From Prosopocoilus inquinatus (Eukaryota; Arthropoda; Insecta; Coleoptera; Lucanidae): a stretch of DNA of 64,000 nucleotides. Both the position numbers and the translations under genes were made by a program. The notes beneath the pieces are model-generated. The model was given only the letters and a program-made list of their open reading frames with translations, ran no database searches and had not been told where the DNA came from. The stretch covers positions 27,181,001 to 27,245,000 of the forward strand of contig CM069877.1 of the NCBI GenBank assembly GCA_036172665.1, written 5' to 3'. Positions 11,654-23,062 of the stretch are shown piece by piece; the stretch's first letter is position 1; each line of letters opens with the position of its first letter.

Positions 11654-13442
11654 TGATATCGGCACCGGCATTTTTTTTTCCTCTTATGCCGCCGCCGTCG
11701 TTCTTCTTTCTTCTCCGCCTTACTGCAACATAACGACAAATTTCAAATGTAGCATTAATTATAGCAAACGAAAACGATGTAACTATACTAAAATAATAAA
11801 GGAGACTGTGGAAAATAGTAAAGGAGACTGTGGTTTAAGAGATAGTCCGTCTTATAATTAATTTATATTTCTCCATTCAGAAAACAATTATAATTGTAGT
11901 TACATCATAATTGAAATTGGGCGAAGGTTAATTTGAATTATGATGTGACTGTGATTGTTTTCTGAATGGAGAAATATAAATTATAAGACGGAATACTTTT
12001 CGTTGAAATGATATTCATCTTTTGCGTCCTATCCCTCAATTCTTCTTTAATCATTCGAAAATGTACGTCAGGAACGAAGTTTGATTTAATGGGAAAAAAA
12101 GGAAACAGTCGATAGGAGGATTATTTCTTTTACGAAAGCAATCTTTTCGAATTAAAAAAAGAAGAAAAAAAAAACAATACTTCCTCTGCCCCAATTTAAT
12201 TGCTACATTTGCTGTTCCCTCCTCAACTTATCGATACAAAATTCAATCTGTTCCAAAAAACCAATACGCTACAACTAACTATCCACATGATAATTACTAT
12301 TTGATAAAATTCGGTTGCTATTTATTACTAACACGAGTGGTGTTGTTAAATTGCGGAAAATGAGAAAATGCGGAAAAAAATCTATTAAAATTAATTATCA
12401 TTTCCATTCGCGTGCGTTTTTGTATTTTCAATATTGTTGCCTTCACTTTTTACAAATGTGATGACTAAATCAGTACAAAATAAAAAGGTGAAATGTGACA
12501 ACTAAACTGGGACAAAGGATGTGAATTATTACTTTTTTCCCCTGATATTACCGTTTTCTAGCCCTACTAATGTAAGATGTCTTACCTTCGCTTTTTCTTT
12601 TTTTTTTCGACGACGACGACGCCGCCTCTTCCACTGGCGTCGTCGCCGCCGCCTCCTCTACCGGCGCCTCCACCGGCGGCGGCGATTCCGGCCGCCATTC
12701 TTTCCCGAACTCCTCGACTAGCTCACTACATTTTTCCAATAAGCAAAAAAGATATATTTATAACTGCTACTATTGCTTTAACTAATGCTCGATTACGCAC
12801 AGTTTAAAATTCACGCAATTAATCGCATAACGAATGAATTTCACGGAACGTTACTTCCATTACAGGTCGAAAACGTTTTCAATTCCAATACATTCGCAAA
12901 CTGTTACATAGTTTCTTAAGACGACTAATAAAAATGACTTCAATTATTGTCATAAAAAAAAAATCAAATAAACAAACACAGATGAATGGAATTTTTTCCA
13001 AACATTGTACGAATAATTGGAGAAGATGAAAATTTAAATTGTGCCAAAGATTTTGTTTGCAAAGTCTGAGACGCATAACGTACTCTCGACACGACCTTAT
13101 AAAAATTAAAATACGCACAAGTGTGCCGAATTTCGCGGGCCGCCTACTTTGAAAAAGCTTGCGACTCGCGAAATTCACATTTGTGACGCTTTCGTTTGTG
13201 AATCGAATCTACAATTTCGACAACAAAAATGATCGCCCGACTCTGCTCGGTGCGATGCTGCAAAAGAAGCGAGATTAAAAAAATGCCAAATACGAAGCGC
13301 GCACCGCGCGAAAACGAACATGTCGCAATCAAAGGAACGCCGAATTTAAAATATCACGTCGTCGCGGACGAAAACACCATTTCCACGGCAAAATATGCGA
13401 AAATAGATTAGCAACAATAAACAACACTTATCTTGCGTCCAT
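11654..13442 (-). CDS. Candidate small-exon gene B, paralogue of gene A
   Basis: Inferred from splice sites on the minus strand. First exon 13442-13432 (ATG GAC GCA AG) parallels ATG GAG GCC CG of gene A, but its donor reads ATAAGT rather than GTAAGT. Exon 12725-12586 (140 nt, TGTAG acceptor, GTAAG donor) encodes an acidic then Ala/Glu/Pro and Ser-Lys-rich segment (EEFGKEWRPE at its start, SSSSKKKRK at its end). Exon 11722-11654 (69 nt, TTGCAG acceptor, GTGAG donor) continues in phase with an Arg/Lys/Gly-rich segment. No further 3' exon was identified. Phase agreement across all three exons is the main support. The lost GT at the first donor would disable splicing if no other first exon is used. 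Product unknown; composition suggests a nuclear basic protein. Confidence 0.35.
11846..11992. mobile_element. Hairpin MITE-like element
   Basis: TCCGTCTTATAATT... at 11846 is repeated in reverse complement up to 11992, giving arms of about 60 bp with a few mismatches around a short AT-rich loop. Two short tandem AAGGAGACTGTGG units lie just to the left (11801-11833). No coding capacity. Confidence 0.6.
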
Positions 13443-13800
13443 TTTGCGAACAATAAACAAATTTTTTTCACCGCTTAGCAACCAGATCGCATTTCGTTTT
13501 TCGAAATTCGAAACGACCCCGGCAATGGAGCACGCCAACGCACGCAACTAACGCGGCGCGATTGTTTGAAATTGCCCGCCAATTTTGAAAATGCGAAATT
13601 CCGCGTTCAAATATAAAAAAACAAGACCAAGAGTCCCCTCCGATCAATCCCACCGTCAGTTTCGCTGCAATATTCAAACGTAATCCGTATTAAAACAAGG
13701 ACCAGTAGGAAATAAAAAAAAATATATTTTTTTTCGCATAAGATTCTTAATTGACTGCAAACTTTACACAAAAAAATAACTAATACTAGATAGACAATTG
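13443..13800 (-). repeat. Segmental duplication, copy 2 (5' flank of gene B)
   Basis: Matches 5306-5642 in order (GCAACTAACGCGGCGCG against ACAACTAACGCGACGCG, ATGCGAAATTCCGCGTTCAA, CACCGTC). It lacks the gypsy-like insertion and so approximates the empty site. Confidence 0.6.
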
Positions 13801-13984
13801 TGGGCGACGATACGCATTCAACGCTTTTCTCAAGGCATCTCTTAAATTCTACAATAAAACAAGAAGAGCGGCGACTTTTTTTCTATCTGCACTTGATGCA
13901 TTCGCCGCGCGCATCGCATAAATGCTGCGAACACGGTTTCCGAAAACATGGCGAAATTGTCCCCAAAAGACGTAGTCTGCGGCA

Positions 13985-14165
13985 AGTAACCTCAAAACTG
14001 ACACAAGTCAATTTGCAAATAGAAACTAACTTTTTAATTCATTTCCAACAAGAACGGGCGACCAAATTCACGCGTCCAGCATCCGAAACTATCAAACATG
14101 TTCAGGTACGTCCGCCAAACAGGTAATTCCCATAAATTCAAATCGATCTTTCTGTTTTTAGTAAA
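13985..14165 (+). repeat. Segmental duplication, copy 2 (second part)
   Basis: Diverged counterpart of 10320-10510. The two halves of copy 2 lie close together here, whereas in copy 1 they are separated by the 4.6-kb retrotransposon. Confidence 0.6.
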
Positions 14166-15800
14166 AGATATATACCAAATCACAATACGCTGCCGTTTCC
14201 ATGTTCAAGTACGTAAAAGAAAGACCGACGATAGTTTTGTACTGCAAACACAACCGCGACGTAAATCTTTACAGAAACTAAATAAGAGCGACACCATGTG
14301 CGAAAAATCAGATCGCTCATACACCTACATGAAACTTTTCGCTACACACTTTCAAAGTCGAGCGTTGAATCATCAACGTCCGATGATGCACCAGCGCAAC
14401 TGATTACGTACTCTCCTACAATTTCCTAAACGAAAGGGAACGCAAAAAGCGTGCTCATTGATTTGATGTCGGAATCCTTCACCGCATCAACCCTACAAAT
14501 AAAAACCACCATCGGACAACATTATCGCCACCTGAAAAGAAGCAACGATACACCTCGCCTGAAACAACAATTTCATAAGCTCTTCGCATCCAATACACGT
14601 GTTACATTAAATAACAATACCGCAGCACGCAGTGTGACGAACAATGACGAGACAAATTTTCTCAAAGAGAAATTTCACAAACAAACAAACAAATTGAACA
14701 TCCCAAAGACAAACACATCGTCTCCGTCAACAAATATCCAAATTTCAAGACACATCTCAATCAGAGATCAGAGCGTAACACAGAACGAACGTACCTGCCA
14801 AACAAACCACCACCACCATCATCAGAGCGCACCACAACATTGACGCCACCTTACTTCCCGATAGAAACGCACATCAAACTTTCCTGACCGAGAATGGTGG
14901 TAAGTAGAAATGACACTCGATTTATAAACGTGCACGCTCACAAATACCAATTTTTTCTTACGTTACTCGGAGAATGTTTTATATATATAATAGAAAGGAC
15001 GTCCTATGTGTTCTCGAAAACACGGAAAGATTTCATTTTTACTCCAATAATAAAATCCTCACTTGCCAGAAACACCGCAGCATACAGAGCGCAACATAAA
15101 AGATACGTGCAGTGCTTTTCTGAAACAGTCACCATGAGGATCTACCACTTACATTCGAAGAATTTTGCCTCACGTTAACTTACATTGTACAAAAAAATTT
15201 CCAAGCCAATCTCAACCTGAAACGATCGAATTACACAATTAACCGATCACCAGAATAAGAGATTGTACCATCAGTTTGATTGTTTTCGTATTAAAAGGTC
15301 GAGTTAATTGTCGAGCGACAGATACGAATCTACTCGGTCAAAGTCAAGAATTAATTCATCGTTCTGACATTTCAGACGACGGTCAATCATTTGCTTCTAT
15401 CATTACCATATTCTATCCGCATTTATTCACAAAAAATGTCAACCTTTAACATTAAAATAATTAAATGAAACGATGCGCCTATTATTCTTACAACGGGTAA
15501 TTTCTAATGAATTATGCAGTTAATTGTCAGAAACTGAAATTTACTTGAAATTTTCAGCGAAACATAACTTGAAACCCATTTTTCTTCCACCCCACAAGTT
15601 CCTACAGTCACGACGAACTCATATTCATAACAAATAATCTTCACCGCTTCATATTAAAGAAGAAATTATAAATATGTCAAGACAATCAAAATATATTTTG
15701 AAAAAAAAAACAAAAAAAAAACTGTGCAAATCAATTTTAAACGAAAACTGAAATACATCTTTTAAAAAATCTGCAATAGAAGATACGTATGTTACTATTT
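14166..15800. other. No gene recognised
   Basis: Short frames of 60-130 codons with no domain, AT-rich, poly-A runs near 15700-15720. Nothing here is supported as a gene. Confidence 0.4.
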
Positions 15801-15809
15801 TTTTTCTTT

Positions 15810-16435
15810 TTATCTACACTTTTTTCAAACATTTTCCTTCACTTTTTTCAAATAGTTTCCTACACTTTTTTGAAACATTTTCCTACACTTTTTTCAAACA
15901 TTCTCCTTCACTTTCTTCAAACATTCTCCTTCACTTCCTTCAAGCATTCTCCTTCACTTTCTTCAAACATTCTCCTACACTTTTTTCAAACATTTTCCTA
16001 CATTTTTTTCAAACATTTTCCTACACTTTTTTCAAACATTTTCCTTCACTTTTTTCAAACATTTTCCTACACTTTTTTCAAACATTTTCCTACACTTTTT
16101 TCAAACATTCTCATTCACTTTCTTCAAACATTCTCCTACACTTTTTTCAAACATTTTTCTTCACTTTCTTCAAACATTCTCCTTCACTTTCTTCAAACAT
16201 TCTCCTACACTTTCTTAAAACATTCTCCTACACTTTTCTCAAACATTTTCCTACACTTTTTCAAACATTTTCCTTCACTTTTTTCAAACATTTTCCTACA
16301 CTTTTTTCAAACATTTTCCTACACTTTTTTCAAACATTCTCCTTCACTTTCTTCAAACATTCTCCTTCACTTTCTTCAAACATTCTCCTACACTTTTTTC
16401 AGACATTTTTCTTCACTTTCTTCAAACATTCTCTT
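15810..16435 (+). repeat. Minisatellite, about 22-23 bp unit
   Basis: About 27 tandem copies of a unit close to TTCAAACATTTTCCTACACTTT, with T/C variants (ACATTCTCC, TTCACTTTC). The long open frame through it, a Phe/Ser/Thr-rich repeat peptide, is a by-product of a repeat unit that lacks stops. The array is interrupted at its right by a LINE fragment and resumes at 17482. Confidence 0.92.
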
Positions 16436-17481
16436 CATATCATATCATATCATATCATTTTTATTTTAAGCACCGAGTACAAAACAGGGGCTCAAGTCAA
16501 AATTAAATATAACATTAGTTAATTATTTAAAGAATGTACATGTGACAAAAAGAGCATATGAAGTGATAGGCACTATTTCACAAGCACAGTTTAAGCAATT
16601 CAGATCTCATGACACCGCACCACGAATCCAATCTATTGATTCGGATTTGAAAATGCCGGTATATCAAGGGCAATTTTGTCTAAATATTCGTTCCAAGAAT
16701 AGTAGGCTTTTTGAATGAGAGTTTGTTTTATAACATCATTGAATTTTTTGTTATCTAGTTTTGTGATATGCAATGGAAGTGCATTGTAGAATTTGATTCC
16801 ATAATATTTAACAGCATTTAAAGATTTTGTAAGTCTAAGTTGAGTGGTTCTTAAATGTAAAGCATTTCTGGTATCAAGAGAGTGGACTTCTTTGTTTCTA
16901 GTAAAACTGTCTATGTTTTTTCTGACAAATTTTAAACTTTGAAAAATGAAAAGACAGATAAATAGTGAGAAAACCCCTCGACCACATTAATTTTGTTGCG
17001 TAAAGTTGACCGGGAAGCCATCTTCAATAATCACAAAGCAACACAAAACCTGTGGCTGTAATCCAAATAAATAGTGAGAAAACCCCTCGACCACATTAAA
17101 TACAGGGTAAAGTCAGAATTCGCAGTGCGGTGAAATGCGATCGACAATCGTCCATAAAGCCGATTCCCGTCAGAGTACGCACAGCGCTTCTTTGAAGATG
17201 GAATGTTCTATGTCGACAGGCACTGTGACCCCACACTAGGATGCCGTAGGACAGATGGGCTTGGATCAGAGCAAAATACGCGGTCCGAAGGCAAGATTCA
17301 GATGTCAGATCCCGAAGGTTTCGTAGAGCGAAAATGTTCTTACTGAGCTTCTTAGCTAATTCCTCACCATGTCTATTCCAGCGAAGTTGATAATCAAGAT
17401 GTATACCCAAGAATTTTACCTCTTGTTCATTGCAGCACGTTTCCGGAAGGGTCTTGGTGGTGAAAGTGATTTGAGTAGTTT
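16436..17481 (-). mobile_element. 5'-truncated jockey-like LINE fragment
   Basis: The minus-strand frame 17481-17096 encodes the C-terminal part of a non-LTR reverse transcriptase (motifs VKFLGIHLD, LRTAYFALIQAHLSYG, VWGHS). This is characteristic of jockey/CR1-type LINEs. Downstream is decayed coding sequence, then a tail of ATGAT repeats (plus-strand ATATC units at 16437-16458), as found at LINE 3' ends. A 109-bp offset direct repeat (33 bp, 16958-16990 and 17067-17099) interrupts the 3' part. The fragment sits inside the minisatellite, flanked by the same 18-bp CTTTCTTCAAACATTCTC at 16416-16433 and 17482-17499. That is either a target duplication or simply array sequence. Confidence 0.8.
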
Positions 17482-17589
17482 CTTTCTTCAAACATTCTCC
17501 TACACTTTTTTCAAACATTTTCCTTTACTTTTTTTCAAACATTTTCCTTCACTTTTTTTCAAACACTCCTTCATTTTTTTCAAACCTCT
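17482..17589 (+). repeat. Minisatellite, continuation beyond the LINE
   Basis: Four to five further units of the same TTCAAACATTTTCC array. Its presence on both sides of the LINE supports insertion of the LINE into a pre-existing array. Confidence 0.85.
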
Positions 17590-17632
17590 GGTATGGACAG
17601 AGGCTTTGTTTGGACAGAGGCTTTGTATGGAC
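17590..17632 (+). repeat. Left arm of perfect 43-bp inverted repeat
   Basis: Starts GGTATGGACAGAGGCTTTGT and is built of a 17-bp unit (TGGACAGAGGCTTTGTT). It is identical to the reverse complement of 22092-22134, 4.5 kb away. A third diverged unit follows at 17633-17650. Confidence 0.85.
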
Positions 17633-17639
17633 GGAGACT

Positions 17640-18710
17640 TTGTATGGACCGACGCTTCCGACCCAGAGTCGATCGGAGGGCCCGTTCGGCCGGTACGGCC
17701 CTGCGCTCCCGAAAAAAATTCGAAAAATTCCGCGGCCGTCGAAAAAAAATGCCGACACCTAGGGGCTCGAAATTCGGCGGGGACCTCCCCCCGACCTTCC
17801 TCTGCGACGGGTCGGAACGCCGATCGCCCTCGCCCCATAGGAAAAAATAGGGCGCCCCCGAGTCCGACGATGCGTTACCGTGCTATTTAAATGGGCGGAC
17901 GCGATTTGACCGGAAAATCGGCGATTTTTTCCATTCCGGACGCTGAATTATTGCGGATAGGGGGACGCGCTCTCGCGGCGGGAGACGAGAGTCGTCGGGA
18001 CGTCGTCCGACGTCGGCGTCGTCCCTCCCGATCGCACGGGACCGACTCCGAAGGCACCCGAATTTCGCCCGGCGAACGTGGTCGGCGCGGAAAAAAATTC
18101 GCAGCTCCGAGATTTGAAGGAACATTCGGGATTTCTCTTCGCGAGGTGGTAGGGGAGATGTCGGCCCGCTCGTCGGGGCGGCCCCGTCGCGCTCGGCTTT
18201 CGAACAAAGGAGCGGCGAATATTTCAAAGTCGCCCGACAGACCGACGCGGCTTCGGGACGGAAGAGGCGAATTTTTTCAGGGAAGACGGGGGGGTCGAGG
18301 GGGGGTTTTCGGGGCTCGGGGGGACGCGTCCGTCCCTTCGCCGTATTCTGCTGCGACGGGGATCCGGCTTTGCGCCCCCCCCCCCCCCGGTCTCCCCGGA
18401 ATTTTTCATAAATCACTCCTCTCGGGCGACGATTTTCCGTTTCGCGTTCGGCGCGGAAAAAAATTCGCAGCTCCGAGATTTGAAGGAACATCCGGGATTT
18501 CTTTTTGCGAGGTGGTAGAGGGGACGTCGGACCGCGCGTTGGGGGCCGCCGCGTCGCTCCCGGCCTTCGAACAAAGGAGCGGCGAATTTTCAAAAATCGA
18601 CTTTTCGTCTGCGCGCCGCCGTCGTGATTCTCTAAAGGAACGTTTCTTTCCGCCCCGAAACTCGAACCGCAATCTCTTATCGGAACATCGTCATCATCAA
18701 TAATTTTAGG
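17640..18710. repeat. GC-rich island with internal direct repeat
   Basis: Strongly GC-rich against the surrounding AT-rich DNA. It contains two about 138-bp direct copies, 18083-18220 and 18449-18587 (GGCGCGGAAAAAAATTCGCA at the start, CAAAGGAGCGGCGAAT at the end). Long frames are open on both strands simultaneously, which is expected of stop-poor GC-rich sequence; no domain or codon pattern supports a gene. Confidence 0.6.
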
Positions 18711-19189
18711 TATAATAAAATGCGGAGACTTTTGAATTAATAAACAGCTACGCCTTACGATCAATCATACGAAGCTATAACATGACTTTTTTCACGCGGA
18801 GATGTGGAGGTTTGACTGAATTAATTGACGACGTTTAGGCGGATGAGTATCGTCTTGCGTGATTCTGAATACAAGAATCGAATCGAAACCGTTTCACAAG
18901 CAAGCGGCATCAGGCAAAACGTTTGTCATTGTCTCTCATTTCGTCGCACGAACGCTCCTCTCGATTATAAACCTTCTCGGCTGAAAGTCATGTGCAGTTG
19001 AAGTGTCGCGCCGCCGCGACAAACGAAGCGCACCAACACCGAGAGCACTGGAGCACTTCGGACAATGCGAACGGGCGCTTCTCAAACTCATTCGAATTTG
19101 CCGCCCCGTAACGTAAAAGACGGGATCGGCGAGGGTACAGGTTGGCAACACTCGCCCGACACGCGCAGTGCGGAAACCTTGACACTATA

Positions 19190-19530
19190 TTATATATACT
19201 ATATATTATTATTTACGCCGGCAGTCGAGGGGCCGAAGCCCCGGTGATCGGAAGGAGGGGTGTGCTGCCTGTCGATAGTGATCTAACCTAAAGCAGACGC
19301 GATCTCTTTCGCGTGTGTCATGTTATGCCGGCATATATATTATTATTATTTACGCCGGCAGTCGAGGGGCCGAAACCCCGGTGATCGGAAGGAGGGGTGT
19401 GTTGCCTGTCGATAGTGTCTCGCGTGTGTCATGTTATGCCGGCATATATATTATTATTATTTACGCCGGCAGTCGTGGGGCCGGAGCCACCGGAGCCTCG
19501 GAGGTCGGATGGGGGGGTGTGCTGCCGGTC
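19190..19530 (+). repeat. Three-copy tandem repeat with GGGGCCGAAGCCCC hairpin
   Basis: Units beginning TATTATTATTTACGCCGGCAGTCG recur with ACGCCGGC at 19215, 19352 and 19463. The first unit includes the self-complementary GGGGCCGAAGCCCC, and the units share GATCGGAAGGAGGGGTGTG. Function unknown. Confidence 0.7.
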
Positions 19531-20030
19531 GAACGTAACGTAACCTAAAGCCGCCGCGCGCCGAAGAAAAGGTGGACGGACGCGTTCGAACAGAATTTTG
19601 ACCGTACGTATTACGTAAATAGATGAATAAAGGAGGAGACTTTGGATGTTCGTTTGTGATTACAGTTGCGAGCGCGGGGAGGTCGATTCGTTCGCTCTCC
19701 GGCCGGCAATTAAAGCGAGGGAAATTCTGTCTGTAGTCGGAGCGGATTGAGACGACGGGTCGAGCGTCGCGTACACTCCCAAATAGAATTTGACGCGCCA
19801 AATTTAAATTATCGTAAGCTCCCCCCGAGCGTTTCGAAGCGAAGGTTACTTATTATTTAGAAATGTCGTAAGCTTATACTGACACGTAATTTATTACTTG
19901 GAATATGAATGTGAAATGTACCGTGGCAATTTGATAAATAAATTTCTTATTATTATTATAAAAGGCAAAAATAAATAAAAGTAAACGTAAAAAAAAAAGT
20001 TATTGTTATTATTTTCGGCAAGTTATTCAA
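19531..20030. other. No gene seen
   Basis: Short spacer between the tandem repeat and the satellite block. Only short antisense frames are open. Confidence 0.4.
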
Positions 20031-21960
20031 GGCCAACCCAACCCAACCGATGCCAACTTAAGCAGGGTCAACCCATATGACAAAAAAATGTAAAAAATTA
20101 AGAGAACGGAGAAATTGAAAAAATTGGGGAAAAATATTCAAAATTTCTAGAAAAAATTGAAAAAATCGAAAAAAAATGGAAAAAAAATTCTAAAAATTAA
20201 GGAAACAGTTCAAGGTCAACCCAACCGACGCCAACCCAAGCGAGACCAACCCAAGCAAGGCCTACCCATATGACAAAAAAATGTAAAAAATTAAGGGAAA
20301 GGAAAAACTGAAAAAATTAGGGAAAAATATTCAAATTTCGGGGAAAAATTTAAAAAAATCGAAAAAAAATCCAAAAATTAGGGAAACAGTTCAAGGTCAA
20401 CCCAACCGACGCCAACCCAAGCGAGGCCAACCCAAGCAAGGCCAACCCAGATGAAAAAAATAAAATAAATTTAAGAGAAGAAAATGCGGAAAATGAGAGA
20501 TAAACATTAGAAGGTGGAAAAAACTGAAAAAAATTATAGAAAAAAGAGAAAAATATTAGACTTCGGGGAAAAAAATTGAAAAAAATTAGAAAAATTCTAA
20601 AAATGAGGAAGCCGATTATTGAAGTTTCACAACTTTTTTAAAACATCTTTCCTCATTCTCTCTTACATATTCCTTCACTCTTTTTTGAAAATTGTTCAAG
20701 GTCAACCCAACCGACGCCAACCTAAGCAGGGCCAACCCAGATTACGAAAAAAAATTAAAAAATTAAGGGAACTGAAAAATTGAAAAAATTAGGGAAAAAT
20801 ATTCAAATTTCGGGGAAAAATTTAAAAAAATCGAAAAAAAATCCAAAAATTAGGGAAACAGTTCAAGGTCAACCCAACCGACGCCAACCCAAGCGAGGCC
20901 AACCCAAGCAAGGCCAACCCAGATGAAAAAAATAAAATAAATTTAAGAGAAGAAAATGCGGAAAATGCGAGATAAACATTAAAAGGTGGAAAAAACTGAA
21001 AAAAATTATAGAAAAAAGAGAAAAATATTAGACTTCGGCGAAAAAAATTGAAAAAAATTAGAAAAATTCTAAAAATGAGGAAGCCGATTATTGAAGTTTC
21101 ACAACTTTTTTAAAACATCTTTCCTCATTCTCTCTTACATATTCCTTCACTCTTTTTTGAAAATTGTTCAAGGTCAACCCAACCGACGCCAACCTAAGCA
21201 GGGCCAACCCAGATGACGAAAAGAAAATTAAAAAATTAAGGGAACTGAAAAATTGGGGAAAAATATTCAAATTTTCGGGGGAAAATTAAAAAAAAAATCG
21301 AAAAAATTCCAAAAATTAGGGAAACAGTTCAAGGTCAACCCAACCGACGCCAACCTAAGCAGGGCCAACCCAGATGACGGAAATTTTTTTTTTAAATTAA
21401 GGGAACGGAAAAACTTGAAAAACTAGGGAAAAATATTAAAAATTTTGGGGGAAAATTTAAAAAAATCAAGAAAATTCGAAAAAAATTCTAAAAATTAGGG
21501 AAACGGAAGTTTTAAGTTTTCCAACTTTTTTAAAACATTTTTCGTCACTTTTTCTTAAACTTTCCTTCACTTTTTTCGAAAATTGTTCAAGGTCAACCCA
21601 ACCGACGCCAACCCAAGCAAGGCCGACCCAAGCGAGGCCAACCCAAGCACGGCCAACCCAGATGGCAACAAAAGTTTTTTAAAAATTAAGGGAACGGAAA
21701 AACTTGAAAAATTAGGGAAAAATATTGAAAATTTCGGGAGAAAGTTTAACAAAAATCGAGAAAAATCGAAAAAAATTCTAAAAATTAGGGAAACAGTTCA
21801 AGGTCAACCCAATCGACGCCAACCCAAGCGAGGCCAACCCAGACGGCGAAAAAAATTTTAGAAAATTAAGGGAACGGAGAAACTTAAAAAATTAGGGAAA
21901 AATTAAAAATTACGGGAAAAAATTGAAAAAATCGAGAAAAATTTGAAAAAATTCCAAAAA
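20030..21960 (+). repeat. Complex satellite; 472-bp higher-order unit
   Basis: A module TTCAAGGTCAACCCAACCGA followed by CCAACCCAAGC-type repeats recurs at about 20207, 20389, 20695, 20861, 21166, 21329, 21587 and 21796, alternating with A-rich GGGAAAAATATT spacers. The block starting at 20389 is duplicated almost unchanged at 20861, giving a 472-bp higher-order period. Each module carries TCAAGGTCA. Confidence 0.85.
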
Positions 21961-22091
21961 TTTGAAAAATCAATTTTTAAAGTTTTCCAACATTCTCCCG
22001 ACTCCCTAGCTGCCGCGAGCCCCCAAAGGCGAGCGGCCCAAACAGCGCGCAGCGCTTTCTTCACCTCTTCCGTCCCCAAACCAAAACCACG

Positions 22092-22134
22092 GTCCATACA
22101 AAGCCTCTGTCCAAACAAAGCCTCTGTCCATACC
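22092..22134 (-). repeat. Right arm of perfect 43-bp inverted repeat
   Basis: Reverse complement of 17590-17632 with no mismatch. The two arms bracket the GC-rich island, tandem repeat and satellite. Confidence 0.85.
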
Positions 22135-22135
22135 T

Positions 22136-22170
22136 AACAAGTGGGCGTAGCGTAGCGGAGCCCACTTGTT
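22136..22170. repeat. Short perfect hairpin
   Basis: AACAAGTGGGC (22136-22146) pairs with GCCCACTTGTT (22160-22170) around a 13-nt loop containing GTAGCGTAGCG. It adjoins the 43-bp inverted repeat and may be a transposon end; no intrinsic function is shown. Confidence 0.6.
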
Positions 22171-22566
22171 TATATGGTAATAGAAAATCATTTCATTCTC
22201 TTAACTTTAAATTGTAAGTTTAATGCATAAATAAAGATTTTTTTTGTAACTATTGTACATAAAATCCATTTTAGGTTTGTGATGCAGATTTGTATATTTT
22301 GAATGTGCTGGCAGCAGATAAATGTAAAATTTCAAGTAATGATAACGATTCCGCCATGAACACTAAAATTTGAAAAACACGAAGTTACACAAAGAATGGC
22401 AACGTAAGCTCCGGATGTTAATGTTTCCTCAAACACAGAGGGCACTGCGTACAGTGTTGATACGTATTTAGAGGTTCGAAGCAGTTAACACATTTCTCTG
22501 AATGCGTAAATTTGTAAAAAAAGGAAATATTGCAGAAATAGAAATTCTTCTACTTACTTTCCGGGT
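22171..22566. other. No gene seen
   Basis: AT-rich spacer, no supported frame or repeat. Confidence 0.4.
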
Positions 22567-23013
22567 TTATCCGTTCCAAACAACTTTTTCTAAAGTATGG
22601 GTATATTCTTGAGACCAAATCGCACTGTCTGGAATTTTTAAAGTGTCGACACACGTCGAACAGATAGAAATAAGACAGTTCCAACTGTCTTCTTCTTCTG
22701 GACGTTCAATGGGTCGTAAAAATGGCAGATTCAATGTACTCGCGTCAATTATCACGTAAGAATCGACGCGACAAAAGGTGGTGGACGCGTAATTGATTTC
22801 GTCCAGTAATTCCCCAATTTTGGCGAATACTTCACCTTTATATTGCCTCGATGACAGAGTTTTTATTTGATCGACAACAAGCTGACCTGCAAGCACATCA
22901 CTCAAATGCGCCTGCACTGGACCCGGAATCGTCGTCGAGGATCGAATATCAAACAGTACGCCCGAAACGTCATAATGCGTAGAAGAGACACAAGTGGAGA
23001 CTGACGAAGCCAT
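22567..23013 (-). CDS. Orphan 148-aa protein
   Basis: Intact frame from ATG to stop, much longer than random expectation here. It begins MASSVSTCVSSTHYDVSGVL. It is a mixed alpha/beta-looking protein with several Cys, no signal peptide and no membrane span; a CSTCVDTLK segment lies near its C-terminus. I do not recognise the family. A TATA box is placed about 45 bp upstream of the ATG with a short leader, which supports a real intronless gene or a viral-type gene. Neighbours are repeats and decayed transposon genes, so it may be element- or virus-derived. Confidence 0.45.
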   Translation of the reverse strand: MASSVSTCVSSTHYDVSGVLFDIRSSTTIPGPVQAHLSDVLAGQLVVDQIKTLSSRQYKGEVFAKIGELLDEINYASTTFCRVDSYVIIDASTLNLPFLRPIERPEEEDSWNCLISICSTCVDTLKIPDSAIWSQEYTHTLEKVVWNG

Positions 23014-23054
23014 AGCGGATAGAAGTTATTTAAAGAAACATGAAACGCAACGAA

Positions 23055-23062
23055 ATTATATA
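23055..23062 (-). promoter_or_regulatory. TATA box of the 148-aa gene
   Basis: TATATAAT on the minus strand, about 42 bp upstream of the ATG at 23013. Farther upstream, TGCGACGTCAC (near 23210) resembles a CRE-like element. Confidence 0.5.

Noticed and set aside
12521..12807. Plus-strand Arg- and Pro-rich frames
   Set aside because: Antisense to the predicted exon of gene B; composition follows from the GCC/CGC repeats.
15789..16469. 226-codon Phe/Ser-rich open frame
   Set aside because: It is produced entirely by the minisatellite unit, which lacks stops; no unique sequence or domain.
17883..18764. Long frames on both strands (270 and 293 codons)
   Set aside because: Mutually overlapping frames in GC-rich, stop-poor DNA with internal direct repeats; no domain.
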